NCBI RefSeq assembly: GCF_034180645.1
Contig: NZ_JAXFNY010000014.1
Location: 62,001 to 126,000 of the forward strand
From: Mobiluncus sp034180645
GTDB lineage: Bacteria; Actinomycetota; Actinomycetes; Actinomycetales; Actinomycetaceae
Direction: 5' to 3'
DNA length: 64,000 nucleotides
A program made the translations under genes and the position numbers. How positions within the stretch are numbered: position 1 is the stretch's first letter; the number at the start of each line of letters is the position of its first letter. Positions 17,412 to 26,467 of this stretch are shown one piece after another. Under the pieces are notes generated by a model. That model saw only the letters and a program-made list of their open reading frames with translations. It was not told the DNA's origin and made no database searches.

Positions 17412-18437
17412 TTATGGCCATAGCTGCACAAAAATTTGAGAGGGGGGAACACCGAAACGATTTTGCGAAGTCACATCGCCTTTGGCGGCGCTAATCCAGG
17501 GTTGACGCAACGCTGACAGGGTTTGGTCTGGTGATTTTTTCGAGGCCGCGCCGGTCGGCGAAATGAGTTCGATAATCTTTAGGTGAGCCGCGAAAGCATC
17601 GGCATCAGCCTGATTGATGAGACGAATCGCGTCTGAGGTTGTCTTAATCTGGGAAAAATCCAAAGCGTACTGGGCGGCACGCATGTCTTCCACGCCCCCG
17701 TCCACCAGCGACTGCACGTCCCAAGCTAGGGAATCCGCCCTTTGCAAAGCCCACTGCCGGTCATTCCCGCTCAGATGAGCGGCCGCCACTTCCATACGGA
17801 AACGGGCAAAATCCAGAGCGGTCTGCGCTTCTTTAAGATTTTGCAGGTTTTTCCGGTCGGCTATCGGTTCAATGGAACCTTCGGGGTTCGTCCCTGCCAG
17901 TGAGTCTACCGGCACTGTTGGTTCGGGAAGTTTGTGTCCCGCGGCTCCCGCCACGTGAGAGGCATCCAGCTGCTGGGCGGCGCACAATGCCGTAAGGAGC
18001 TGCGCGTCGTTAGCGTGGGGAGCGCGTGCCCCCGCCTGGCAGGATGTTGCGGCCGTATCTACCAGGAGTTGTATCAGGTCCTCCACGCTGCCCGGAGCCG
18101 GGGAAGGTTGCGGTCCGGGGTCGGCTCCCTCCGGGGTTCCCTGCGGCCACGGTTGCCAGACCCCACCCAAGGCTGCTAGACGGGTCGCGGACAGGTAGCG
18201 TACCGTCCCAATCACTTCACGCACCCCGGGGGCTAATGAGGCGTCGTTTGCCATCTTTTCGCTGCCGATGCCGATGGCGGCTTCCGCGCGTGAAACGGCG
18301 GAAATCCCGGCTTGGCCGGCATCCAGTTCCGGCAGGGCATCGGGGGGAGTGTCCAGGCGCAGTCCACATCCAGTCAGCGCAAACCCCGCCACAAGCCATA
18401 GACTTAGTTTCAGGAAACGGGACGGGGATAAAAACAT
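17412..18437 (-). CDS. Predicted lipoprotein, alpha-helical, unknown function
   Basis: This 341-residue protein has a signal peptide ending in the lipobox LTGC (Cys near residue 24), so it should be a membrane-anchored exported lipoprotein. The rest is rich in Ala, Gln and Leu and predicted mostly helical, with a C-terminal region (about residues 195-300) of long amphipathic helices. The size and Ala/Gln/His-rich helical pattern resemble the ferritin-like DUF4439 proteins often found beside rimP in actinobacteria, but I could not confirm metal-ligand residues. It is divergent from rimP with a 73-bp gap. Confidence 0.6.
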   Translation of the reverse strand: MFLSPSRFLKLSLWLVAGFALTGCGLRLDTPPDALPELDAGQAGISAVSRAEAAIGIGSEKMANDASLAPGVREVIGTVRYLSATRLAALGGVWQPWPQGTPEGADPGPQPSPAPGSVEDLIQLLVDTAATSCQAGARAPHANDAQLLTALCAAQQLDASHVAGAAGHKLPEPTVPVDSLAGTNPEGSIEPIADRKNLQNLKEAQTALDFARFRMEVAAAHLSGNDRQWALQRADSLAWDVQSLVDGGVEDMRAAQYALDFSQIKTTSDAIRLINQADADAFAAHLKIIELISPTGAASKKSPDQTLSALRQPWISAAKGDVTSQNRFGVPPSQIFVQLWP

Positions 18438-18510
18438 AAACCCATTGTTTCATACCCCGCCCCATCCACCCGCTCAGGCAACTCTGAGGGAATGAAAAAA
18501 GGGGAGACTA

Positions 18511-19038
18511 TTGCAGATAAAGACAGAAGCTCAGCCGCATACCACGGCAGACCCCAGTGTCGCCGCAATTATCCAGGTCATCAGCCCGGTCATAGACTCT
18601 GCCGGATTGTATTTGGAAAAAATTGCCCTCACCGGCCCTAAACATCAGCGGGTCGTGGCGATTGGTTTGGATTTACCCGATGGGCAGGCCGATTTGGGTA
18701 GCGCGCAGCTGGAGGAAGCGAGTCGCGCCATCGGTGCCGCTCTGGATGCAAACGATCCTCTGCCAGGTGCCTATACCCTTGAGATTTCCACGCTTGGCGC
18801 CGAACACGCGCTGACGAATCTACGGCTGGCGCGCCGGGCTCTCGGCAAGGATGTAGAAGTGCGTATCGGCGGGAAGGTCCGCACCGGAATCTTGACCGAT
18901 GTAACGCATACCGGGCTGAGTTTAAATGACGATGGAGACGTTACGGTTTATCCCTTTGAGGACATAGAATCGGTACGTACCGTTATTTTGTTTGGGAAGC
19001 CTCGGGGGTCCCAGCACAACGGGCGAAAAAATAAATAG
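18511..19038 (+). CDS. rimP: Ribosome maturation factor RimP
   Basis: This 175-residue RimP assists 30S subunit maturation. The N-terminal alpha/beta domain contains VISPVIDSAGLYLEKIAL, the linker carries YTLEISTLGAEHALT (the counterpart of EVSSPGxxRPL), and the C-terminal SH3-like barrel contains GKVRTGILTDV. It starts with TTG 5 bp after GGGGAG. It begins the rimP-nusA-infB block found across bacteria, and nusA follows after 23 bp. The central motif is more divergent than usual (TLGAEHALT instead of SPGLDRPL). Confidence 0.88.
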   Translation: MQIKTEAQPHTTADPSVAAIIQVISPVIDSAGLYLEKIALTGPKHQRVVAIGLDLPDGQADLGSAQLEEASRAIGAALDANDPLPGAYTLEISTLGAEHALTNLRLARRALGKDVEVRIGGKVRTGILTDVTHTGLSLNDDGDVTVYPFEDIESVRTVILFGKPRGSQHNGRKNK

Positions 19039-19061
19039 CGACAAATCAATACGGAGGAATC

Positions 19062-20048
19062 ATGCAAATTGACATGTCTGCATTGCGCCTGGTGGAAGCC
19101 GAAAAGGGCATGGATATGAACTCGCTTATCGACACGGTCGAGCAAGCGCTTTTGAAGGCATACCGTAATCAGCCGGGTGCTGAAAAAGATCATTCGCGGG
19201 TTGAGGTTGATCGCAAGACCGGTGAGGTGCGAGTTTTAGTGAAGGAGCTGGACGAGGACGGCAACGAGCTGGGTGAGTCCGAGATTACTCCTAAAGATTT
19301 TGGACGTACCGCCGCAGCCACGGTGAAATCCGTGATTATTCAACGTTTCCAGGAGGAAGAAGACAAAGCTGTTCTGGGAGATTTCAAGGATCGTGTCGGT
19401 CAAGTCGTTTCCGGAGTGGTGACTTCCGGGCGTGATCCGAAGTTGGTTACCGTGAATCTGGGAGATGTGGAAGGCATTATTCCGCCGGCCGAACAGGTTC
19501 CCGGCGAAAAATATCAGCACGGAGTGCGGCTGAGCGTATACGTTTTGACGGCGTCGCGTGGCTTGAAAGGCCCGCATATCGAACTGTCTCGAACCCATCC
19601 CGGCTTGGTGCAGGGCTTGTTTAAACGCGAAGTGCCCGAAATCGACAAGGAAGAAGTCGTCATCGAATCCGTGGCTCGCGAGCCGGGACACCGCACCAAG
19701 ATTGCCGTGCGGGCGACCGAAAAAGGTATCAACTCCAAAGGGGCGTGCATCGGACCGAACGGTTCGCGCGTCCGGGCGGTTATGAACGAGCTAAACGGAG
19801 AAAAAATCGACATCGTGGATTGGGCTGAAGATCCTACGGTTTACGTGGCCAATGCTTTGAGCCCGGCCAAAGTCATTTCGGTACGGGTTATCGATGAAGC
19901 CAAGCGGCTGGCGCGAGTGGTGGTCCCGGACTTTCAACAGTCCCTGGCTATCGGCAAGGAAGGTCAAAATGCCCGCCTGGCTTCGCGCCTGACCGGTTGG
20001 GGGATTGACATACATTCCGACACCGAAAATGGTGGCGCACCGGCCTAG
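19062..20048 (+). CDS. nusA: Transcription termination/antitermination protein NusA
   Basis: This 328-residue NusA binds RNA polymerase and nascent RNA and modulates pausing, termination and antitermination. Its N-terminal polymerase-binding domain covers residues 1-115 or so, an S1 domain begins near VGQVVSGVVTSG, and two KH domains follow, with GACIGPNGSRVRAV and SLAIGKEGQNARLASRLTGW. Like other actinobacterial NusA it lacks the two C-terminal acidic repeats of the E. coli protein. A strong GGAGGA site precedes the ATG. In most actinobacteria ylxR and infB follow directly; here a terminator and a secreted hydrolase gene come next. Confidence 0.95.
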   Translation: MQIDMSALRLVEAEKGMDMNSLIDTVEQALLKAYRNQPGAEKDHSRVEVDRKTGEVRVLVKELDEDGNELGESEITPKDFGRTAAATVKSVIIQRFQEEEDKAVLGDFKDRVGQVVSGVVTSGRDPKLVTVNLGDVEGIIPPAEQVPGEKYQHGVRLSVYVLTASRGLKGPHIELSRTHPGLVQGLFKREVPEIDKEEVVIESVAREPGHRTKIAVRATEKGINSKGACIGPNGSRVRAVMNELNGEKIDIVDWAEDPTVYVANALSPAKVISVRVIDEAKRLARVVVPDFQQSLAIGKEGQNARLASRLTGWGIDIHSDTENGGAPA

Positions 20049-20054
20049 ATTTTC

Positions 20055-20109
20055 AACCCCGCGAGGGGTTTTCCGCATCCAGCCCTCCGAGGTTCTTCCC
20101 GGAGGGCTG
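20055..20109 (+). terminator. Double hairpin terminator after nusA
   Basis: AACCCC, GCGA loop, GGGGTT, followed by TT, lies at 20055-20072 directly after the nusA stop. A second, perfect 10-bp stem with a 10-base loop follows at 20080-20109. Together they should end rimP-nusA transcription and separate infB from it. Confidence 0.7.
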
Positions 20110-20244
20110 AATTGTCTGTGCACAAGGGCCGCGCCGGCGTTTCCGGGGGAGGTGCGGCAACGTTGGGGACCGCCCTTGTGAAGGTATATCCGCAGTTGAC
20201 AGCCTTTAAAATCGCCAAAATGGACATGGTTGTTACCAAAACGT

Positions 20245-20250
20245 TATAAT
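20245..20250 (+). promoter_or_regulatory. TATAAT -10 box for the cell-wall hydrolase gene
   Basis: A perfect TATAAT lies about 65 bp before the hydrolase start. GTTACCAAAA sits just upstream at 20232-20241 and recurs upstream of the decayed cell-wall-binding gene at 32426-32435. No clear TTGACA is at the right distance; one at 20195-20200 is too far. Confidence 0.4.
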
Positions 20251-20313
20251 CAATCGTCGCGGCGTGGGGTCGCGAAACGTTCAATAAATGAGGAGGGCAT
20301 TTGGCTGGGTCAA

Positions 20314-21573
20314 ATGAGCCGGTCGAATAGGTCAATCATGAATATTTCTAAACTGATGGCAAGTTCATTTGCAATTGCTGGAATCGGAGTAGTGGGGGTT
20401 ACCCCGATTGCCAATGCGGAAGATGGGGGTTCCGCAACCATTACAAATCAAACTGTCAGTGCCAGCGTTCGTTTGGCTGGTGTAAATCGTTATGAGACAT
20501 CAAAAGCGGTGTCTGAGGCAACTGAGTTGAGTTCAGTGTTGGTCAGCGATAAGTCGCCTGATGGCCTCATCGGTTCACTGCAGGCAGCCAACGATGACAA
20601 ATCCGCGGTCATGAGCCCGGATGCTCCCTCTTTGGGAGGAACTAACCGTTACGAGTCGGCCGCGAAAGTCGCTTTGGAAGGCGAAGCGGATGCTCCCGTG
20701 GTTATCGCCAACGGCAACTCGGAGGTAGACATTCTGGCCGCCACGTCCTACGCGGCCAATCTGGAAGCGAACCTCTTGTTGGCTGAGCCGAATCAGCTGG
20801 GCAAATACGGCTCTCAGGCTATTGCTGAGTTGAATCCCCAAAGCATCACAATCATTGGTGGCACCGCGGTCGTGAGCGAGGAAACTAAAGCTCAGGTTGA
20901 AGAATTGACCGGGAAAAAGGTTTCCCGGATAGCCGGAGATAACCGTTACACCACCGCGCTGGCCGCCGCGCAAGCTATCGGCTCGCAAAACTATCTGTTG
21001 GTCAATGGCAAGAACCCGGTCGATGCCCTGACTTTGGCTCCTTTGGCAAAGAAAAATAATGCTTCGGTAGTGTTGGTTCAGACTTCCTGTGCGCCCCAAG
21101 CGGTGCTGGAAGACCTGGGTGGAAAACATCTCACCGCTATTGGTGGCACCAGCGCTATTGCCGACAATTTCGCGGCGAAAACCTGTGAGCAGCAGGCGGC
21201 CGAGACAGCTGCAAAGGCCGCAGCTGAGAAGGCAGCCCAGGAAGCCGCGGCTCGGGCGGCTAATCCGTGGGGAGCCGGCACTGCGCAGGGTATCGCTTAC
21301 GACATGCTGGGTCAGTTCGGTTGGGGACCGGATCAGATGCAGCCCCTGTTCAAGCTGTGGGCCCGTGAATCTGGATGGCGTACGAATGCCGGACGCCCCG
21401 GTGGTCCCTACGGGATTCCGCAGGCTAATCCCGGCCGCAAAATGGCTTCTGCCGGTGCAGACTGGGCGACGAACCCGGCCACTCAAATCCGCTGGGGATT
21501 GAGCTACATCAAGGGTCGCTACGGCAGTCCCGCTGCTGCCTGGGCGAATTTCTGTGCTCGTGGCTGGTATTGA
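20314..21573 (+). CDS. Secreted cell-wall-binding repeat 2 protein with lytic-transglycosylase-like domain
   Basis: This 419-residue exported protein has a signal peptide ending near ANAEDG. Two to three cell-wall-binding repeat 2 units follow, marked by RLAGVNRYETS, TNRYESA, ITIIGGTAVVS, RIAGDNRYTTA and LTAIGGTSAIA. An Ala/Lys/Glu helical linker leads to a C-terminal muramidase or transglycosylase-type domain with LWARESGWRTNA (probable catalytic Glu) and PYGIPQANPG. It should bind and cut peptidoglycan outside the cell. The ATG at 20314 gives a basic signal-peptide start. The ATG at 20338 is equally plausible, and the best AGGAGG (20291-20296) is oddly far from both. It sits between nusA and infB, where ylxR normally lies. 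Confidence 0.8.
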   Translation: MSRSNRSIMNISKLMASSFAIAGIGVVGVTPIANAEDGGSATITNQTVSASVRLAGVNRYETSKAVSEATELSSVLVSDKSPDGLIGSLQAANDDKSAVMSPDAPSLGGTNRYESAAKVALEGEADAPVVIANGNSEVDILAATSYAANLEANLLLAEPNQLGKYGSQAIAELNPQSITIIGGTAVVSEETKAQVEELTGKKVSRIAGDNRYTTALAAAQAIGSQNYLLVNGKNPVDALTLAPLAKKNNASVVLVQTSCAPQAVLEDLGGKHLTAIGGTSAIADNFAAKTCEQQAAETAAKAAAEKAAQEAAARAANPWGAGTAQGIAYDMLGQFGWGPDQMQPLFKLWARESGWRTNAGRPGGPYGIPQANPGRKMASAGADWATNPATQIRWGLSYIKGRYGSPAAAWANFCARGWY

Positions 21574-21597
21574 TTTCGAGAATCTGCCAATAACTTA

Positions 21598-21636
21598 GGG
21601 GTGGAGCCGCCACGGACGGTTCCACCCCAATCTTTT
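21598..21636 (+). terminator. Intrinsic terminator after the cell-wall hydrolase
   Basis: A 12-bp stem (21598-21609 with 21617-21628, one G-U pair) is followed by AATCTTTT. A second 6-bp stem lies at 21637-21655. Confidence 0.8.
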
Positions 21637-21692
21637 GCCCGGTAGTTTGCCGGGCTGGAGGTCCCGATTCAAATGCATAGAGAAAAGTCGGG

Positions 21693-21922
21693 TATAATCA
21701 GGAGCGGTGCTTTTCGCGGCTCTAACAGCCGCGTTCCAGCACATGAACTTATTAGCTGAGGATACTTTGCTACTGGTGGATTTCATTATCCCGCGGCACT
21801 GTGTTCGCAATGACCTAGGAGCGGGTTGGAAGATGTTGGGCACCCGATGAGTACCCGATGAGTACCAACGATTAATCCATTCTCACCCTTCGCCGGGTGG
21901 GGTGGCGAAGGACAGGAGAAAA
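21693..21922 (+). promoter_or_regulatory. infB promoter and about 215-nt leader
   Basis: TATAAT at 21693-21698 is a likely -10 box, although the -35 is not obvious. The leader that follows contains a hairpin GCGGCT (21716-21721) with AGCCGC (21727-21732), enclosed by GTGC/GCAC, and an 11-bp tandem duplication CCCGATGAGTA at 21843-21853 and 21854-21864. No ylxR reading frame remains here; a 35-codon frame at 21743-21850 lacks a ribosome site and YlxR motifs. Confidence 0.4.
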
Positions 21923-24712
21923 GTGGCACGAATGCGCGTGCACGAGCTTGCAAAAGAGCTCGGTATTGAATCCAAAGAAATGCTGGCGTATCTGAAAGAT
22001 GCCGGCGAGTTCGTAAAGTCTGCATCCTCCGTGGTGGAAAGCCCGGTTGTGAAGCGGATGATGGAACGCTTTGAAAAGGAAAAGCTGGGTAAGTTTAGCC
22101 CGGAAGCCGCCAAGAAAGCCGAAAAAGCGGCTGCGAAAGCGAAGAAGCCGGCTGCCAAGACAACCTCGAAAAGTCAGAAGTCGGCCGCGGAGCCTGCTGC
22201 AGCGGAATCGATGCCGCCAGCCAGCGCTACGGAGTCGCCGACCCCGGAAACTGCGCCCGCACCGGACGCTTTGGACGCAGAGACTCCCGCACCGGCGGAT
22301 TCCTCTCCTGCTGCTTCCGCTGCTACTCAGCCAAAACCAGAGAAATCAGCACCGAGTCCCAGCCCTGCGAAACCGCAGGAGAAACCGAGTGCCCGCCCTG
22401 ACATTCCCAAGCCGGGAGCCTCAATTCCCAAGCCGGGCGCTCGTCCGGGCAACAACCCGTTCGCTTCCGCTCAGGGAATGCCGCGTCCCGGCGGCACCAG
22501 TGGAATCAAAGCGAAGCCGGGTCCACGCCGGGGACGGCTGGGCAACAATCCGTTCGCTTCCGCCCAAGGCATGAGCCAGGGGATTCCCCGTCCGGGGCAG
22601 GGCGGCGGTCCGCGTCCCAAGCCGGGAGACCGCCTGGGTTCGCCCCGCGGTGACTCCGGTCCCGCAGGACGTGGTGGACGTGGCGGCCGTGGTTCTCGCA
22701 CCAGTCCTGAGGCTTTGGCAGCCGGCGGCTTTGGCGGCGCTCCCGCATTTGGCGGTCCGCCTTCGCCGCCTCGCGGTCGCGGCGGGCGCGGCTTTACCCA
22801 GGGTGCTTTCGGACACGGCAAATCCCGGAAAGGCAAGAGCCGCCGGGCTAAGCGTCAGGAAATCGAGGAGCAAAATGCGCCCGTGATTGGCGGGGTCACC
22901 GTCCCGAAAGGCAATGGCCAAGAGATTCGTATCCGTTCCGGAGCATCTGTCGCCGATTTTGCAGAAAAGATTAACGTCAATCCTGCCGCGCTGGTGACCG
23001 TGCTGTTCCACATGGGCGAGATGGCCACAGCTAATCAGTCTTTGGACGAGGACACTTTCAAGTTGCTGGGGGCAGAACTCGGTTACGAAATTACGGTGGT
23101 TTCACCGGAGGACGAGGACCGCGAGTTGCTGGAATCCTTCGATATTGACCTAGAGGCCGAAGAACTCGATGACATCGAGGCTATGGAACCCCGACCTCCA
23201 GTCGTGACAGTGATGGGCCACGTCGATCATGGTAAAACCAAGTTGCTGGACGCTATCCGTAATACTGACGTCATTGATACCGAGTATGGCGGAATTACCC
23301 AGCACATCGGCGCCTATATGGTCACGCTGAAAAAGGCTGATAAAGGCCGCAAACTGACCTTCATCGATACACCGGGTCACGAAGCCTTTACCGCTATGCG
23401 TGCCCGTGGTGCCCAGGTCACCGACATTGCGATTATCGTGGTCGCCGCTGATGATGGGGTGATGCCCCAGACCGTGGAGGCTATCAACCATGCCAAGGCC
23501 GCAAACGTGCCGATTGTGGTGGCAGTCAACAAGATTGATAAACCTACCGCGAATCCGGACAAGGTCAAAGCCCAGATGTCCGAATACGGCGTGTTGCCCG
23601 AAGAATACGGCGGCGACACCATGTTTGTGCCGATTTCGGCTAAACAGCGGATGGGCATTGAGGATTTGTTGGATGCAGTGTTGCTGACAGCTGACGCGGT
23701 GCTGGATCTGCAGGCCAATCCACATGCTCCTGCCCGCGGCGTCGCCATTGAAGCGAACCTCGACAAGGGACGCGGCACGGTCGCTACCGTGCTGGTGCAG
23801 CGCGGTACTCTGCGTGTCGGCGACGCTATCGTGGCGGGAACTGCCTACGGCAGGGTGCGCGCCATGTTCAACGAGCGCGGCCAAAACGTGGAGGAGGCCA
23901 CCCCCTCCACTCCGGTGCAGGTGCTGGGCCTGACCTCGGTGCCGCGAGCCGGCGATAACTTCCTGGTCGCCGAAGACGACCGGACGGCCCGCCAGATTGC
24001 GGACAAACGTGCGGCTGCGGAACGCGCGGCGTTGCTGGCCAAGCGCCGCAAGCGCGTCACCCTGGAATCCTTCGATGAAGCCCTGAAAGCCGGCAAGGTC
24101 GACATGATGAACCTGATTATCAAGGGTGACGTGTCCGGCTCGGTAGAGGCTCTGGAGGACTCCCTGCTCAAGATTGACGTGGGCGAGGAAGTCGGTCTGC
24201 GCATCATTCACCGCGGTGTCGGCGCGATTACCCAAAACGACGTCAACCTGGCGACCGTGGACAACGCCATCATTATCGGCTTCAACGTCCGTCCTGCCGA
24301 GCGCGTGGCGGAACTGGCCGACAGCGAAGGCGTGGAGATGAAGTTCTATTCCGTCATCTACCAGGTCATTGAGGACGTTGAGAACTCCTTGAAGGGTATG
24401 CTAAAGCCGATTTATGAGGAACACGAACTCGGTTCCGCCGAGATTCGCCAGGTCTTTAAGTCCTCCAAGTTCGGCAACATCGCGGGCTGCTTGATTAAGT
24501 CGGGCACCATCAAGCGCGGCTCCAAGGCCCGCTTGGTTCGCGATGGTGTGGTCGTCAACGGAGAGCTAGAGGTGCATTCCTTGCGCCGAGAAAAGGACGA
24601 TGTCACCGAGGTTCGCGAAGGTTTCGAATGCGGTATCGGTCTGGAGTTCAAGGACATCCAGGTGGGCGACCGCATCGAAACTTGGGAAATGCGCGAGATT
24701 CCGCGCGATTAA
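21923..24712 (+). CDS. infB: Translation initiation factor IF-2
   Basis: This 929-residue GTPase delivers initiator tRNA to the 30S subunit. The N-terminal IF2_N helix region (RVHELAKELGIESKEML) is followed by about 270 residues rich in Ala, Pro, Lys, Gly and Arg, including GNNPFASAQGM written twice. The G domain has GHVDHGKTKL, DTPGHEAF and NKIDKP, and two beta-barrel domains and the C-terminal fMet-tRNA-binding part follow. GTG at 21923 is chosen because AGGAG at 21914-21918 is just upstream and actinobacterial IF2 commonly begins a few residues before the RVxELAK motif; the open frame extends to 21902. It has its own promoter and is separated from nusA. Confidence 0.95.
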   Translation: MARMRVHELAKELGIESKEMLAYLKDAGEFVKSASSVVESPVVKRMMERFEKEKLGKFSPEAAKKAEKAAAKAKKPAAKTTSKSQKSAAEPAAAESMPPASATESPTPETAPAPDALDAETPAPADSSPAASAATQPKPEKSAPSPSPAKPQEKPSARPDIPKPGASIPKPGARPGNNPFASAQGMPRPGGTSGIKAKPGPRRGRLGNNPFASAQGMSQGIPRPGQGGGPRPKPGDRLGSPRGDSGPAGRGGRGGRGSRTSPEALAAGGFGGAPAFGGPPSPPRGRGGRGFTQGAFGHGKSRKGKSRRAKRQEIEEQNAPVIGGVTVPKGNGQEIRIRSGASVADFAEKINVNPAALVTVLFHMGEMATANQSLDEDTFKLLGAELGYEITVVSPEDEDRELLESFDIDLEAEELDDIEAMEPRPPVVTVMGHVDHGKTKLLDAIRNTDVIDTEYGGITQHIGAYMVTLKKADKGRKLTFIDTPGHEAFTAMRARGAQVTDIAIIVVAADDGVMPQTVEAINHAKAANVPIVVAVNKIDKPTANPDKVKAQMSEYGVLPEEYGGDTMFVPISAKQRMGIEDLLDAVLLTADAVLDLQANPHAPARGVAIEANLDKGRGTVATVLVQRGTLRVGDAIVAGTAYGRVRAMFNERGQNVEEATPSTPVQVLGLTSVPRAGDNFLVAEDDRTARQIADKRAAAERAALLAKRRKRVTLESFDEALKAGKVDMMNLIIKGDVSGSVEALEDSLLKIDVGEEVGLRIIHRGVGAITQNDVNLATVDNAIIIGFNVRPAERVAELADSEGVEMKFYSVIYQVIEDVENSLKGMLKPIYEEHELGSAEIRQVFKSSKFGNIAGCLIKSGTIKRGSKARLVRDGVVVNGELEVHSLRREKDDVTEVREGFECGIGLEFKDIQVGDRIETWEMREIPRD

Positions 24713-24739
24713 TATCCCTAACCAACCCGGGGTCCCTGG

Positions 24740-24774
24740 CCGGCCTGCGGCGGTTTACCGCCAGGCGTGGCCGG
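24740..24774 (+). other. Intercistronic hairpin between infB and rbfA
   Basis: CCGGCC (24740-24745) pairs with GGCCGG (24769-24774), and inside that GGCGG (24749-24753) pairs with CCGCC (24758-24762) around a TTTA loop. There is no T-tract, so it is more likely an mRNA-stability or processing element than a terminator. Confidence 0.5.
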
Positions 24775-24808
24775 GGCGCCGGGACAACACACGAAGATGG
24801 GAGAAACC

Positions 24809-25246
24809 ATGGATGACACCCGGCGGGAAAAAGTCGCCGCGAACATTTTGACCACGGTGGCTAGCATGTTGGCTGGCAAGATCAAAGACCCCAGATTAGG
24901 TTTCGTCACCATTACTTCGGTCGAGGTCACGGGTGATTTGCAGCACGCCAAAGTCTATTACACGGCCTATGGTAGCGACACGGAGCGAACCGCTTCCGGC
25001 GCGGCTTTGGAGTCTGCCAAAGGACTGATTCGCTCCCACGTGGGCAAAAATTTGGGCACGCGCCTGACTCCGACCTTGGAATTTGTGGCCGATCCGGTGC
25101 CCCAGCAGGCTGCGGCTTTGGAATCGGCGCTGGCGGAGGCTCGCGCGGCTGATGCCGAGTTGGCCGCCCGCAAAGGCACCCAGTATGCCGGGGAAGCCAA
25201 TCCCTACAAAACTCCCCGTGAGTCCGAAGATGACCAGGAATCTTAA
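24809..25246 (+). CDS. rbfA: Ribosome-binding factor A
   Basis: This 145-residue KH-like protein helps mature the 5' end of 16S rRNA. Family features include REKVAANILTTVASMLAG near the N-terminus, KDPRLGFVTITSVEVTGDLQ and AKVYYT. The C-terminal 35 residues after PQQAAALESALAEAR are a charged, probably disordered tail. The ATG at 24809 has GGGAGA 5-10 bp upstream; the ATG at 24797 would put that site inside the gene. It lies between infB and truB as expected. Confidence 0.92.
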   Translation: MDDTRREKVAANILTTVASMLAGKIKDPRLGFVTITSVEVTGDLQHAKVYYTAYGSDTERTASGAALESAKGLIRSHVGKNLGTRLTPTLEFVADPVPQQAAALESALAEARAADAELAARKGTQYAGEANPYKTPRESEDDQES

Positions 25247-25353
25247 CGCTGTCGGTCTGGCGCCTGATTGCGAGTGGACCCTCATCGAGGGCGTTCCGGG
25301 GGTTATCGATGGCGTGGGGTGGTTGGTTCATAAGGTTCCCCGGGCGGGTTGCA

Positions 25354-26436
25354 ATGTTTGACGCCCCGGACTTCTTGCCCGACTGTCCCGAGGATTTGCC
25401 TCGGGGCGAAACCTGTCCGCCCGGACTGGTCATTGTGGATAAGCCGCGGGGGTTGAGTTCTAACGCGGTGGCGTCACGGATTCGCCGGTTAGCGGGGCAA
25501 AAGAAAGTCGGTTATGCCGGCACGCTGGATCCGCTGGCCACGGGAATCCTCATTTGCGCTATCGGCAAAGCCACGCGCCTCTTGCAATACTTGACGGCTC
25601 ATGACAAGGTCTATACCGCCCGGGTGCGGTTTGGTATCTCTACGGATACTGACGATGCCCTGGGTCAGGTCACGGCCTGTTTGGGGGCTGTGTTGACCCC
25701 GGAGGACATCGCGGCGGCTCTGGTGCCGTGGCGCGGTCCGGTCAATCAAATCCCCGCCAAGTTTTCCGCCATTAAGATTGGCGGCAAACGTGCCTACGAC
25801 CTGGCGCGTGCCGGGAACAACGTGGAAATCCAGCCTCGTCCGGTGACCATTCACCGGCTCGAACTGAGAGGCGCTCCCGTCGTTGAAACGGTGGTGGGAG
25901 ATGACTCGAACCCCCCGGTGAGTGTTACCGATGCGGAACTTTTGGTGGAGTGTTCGGCGGGAACCTACGTGCGCGCCCTGGCTCGAGACCTCGGAGCAGA
26001 CCTGGGGGTGGGAGCGCATCTGACGGCGTTGCGACGCATTTCTGTCGGGTCATACGGGCTGGACCAGGCGCGAAGCCTGTCCGAGCTGGGGACCGAAGTC
26101 GAGAGTCGCGGGATGCTGCGTCCGTTAGGGCTCGACGCGGCGATTTTGGGAATCTTTCCCGAATTGCCCGGTGACGAAACCCAGGTGCGGGCGCTGTCTT
26201 TCGGGCAAACCCCACAACTGGCCGGTTCGACCCGCGAGGCCACCGCCCTTCTGCAGACGACAAATTCGAACCCAACTGCGTCCGCCGGTTCGCTGCTGGC
26301 CGTCACCGAAGCGACGACCGACTCAGACGCGGGTAAAAAACGTGTCATAGCGCTGGCCCAGCTGGAAAACGAGCGGCTGAAACCGATTTGGGTGTTAAGA
26401 CCTGCAAAATCTGGAACGTCTGGGACATACACTTAA
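25354..26436 (+). CDS. truB: tRNA pseudouridine(55) synthase TruB
   Basis: This 360-residue enzyme isomerises U55 in the T-loop of tRNAs. Visible motifs are GLVIVDKPRGLSS, KVGYAGTLDPLATG with the catalytic Asp, QIPAKFSAIKIGGKRAYDLAR, and VECSAGTYVRALARDLGADLG. The C-terminal part is longer than in E. coli TruB and carries the small C-terminal domain seen in actinobacteria. Start chosen at the ATG just before DAPDF; upstream in-frame codons would also open it, and the ribosome site is weak. In most actinobacteria ribF follows; here an exported protease follows after 31 bp. Confidence 0.92.
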   Translation: MFDAPDFLPDCPEDLPRGETCPPGLVIVDKPRGLSSNAVASRIRRLAGQKKVGYAGTLDPLATGILICAIGKATRLLQYLTAHDKVYTARVRFGISTDTDDALGQVTACLGAVLTPEDIAAALVPWRGPVNQIPAKFSAIKIGGKRAYDLARAGNNVEIQPRPVTIHRLELRGAPVVETVVGDDSNPPVSVTDAELLVECSAGTYVRALARDLGADLGVGAHLTALRRISVGSYGLDQARSLSELGTEVESRGMLRPLGLDAAILGIFPELPGDETQVRALSFGQTPQLAGSTREATALLQTTNSNPTASAGSLLAVTEATTDSDAGKKRVIALAQLENERLKPIWVLRPAKSGTSGTYT

Positions 26437-26467
26437 TGTAGGTCGGGTTTAGGAACACAGGAGAATC

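Noticed and set aside
21743..21850. A 35-codon frame considered as a ylxR remnant
   Set aside because: It has no ribosome site and none of the Cys or Arg motifs of YlxR, so a link is not supportable.
23150..24235. A 361-codon minus-strand open frame inside infB
   Set aside because: It is fully antisense to conserved IF-2 domains and shows no family motif or ribosome site.
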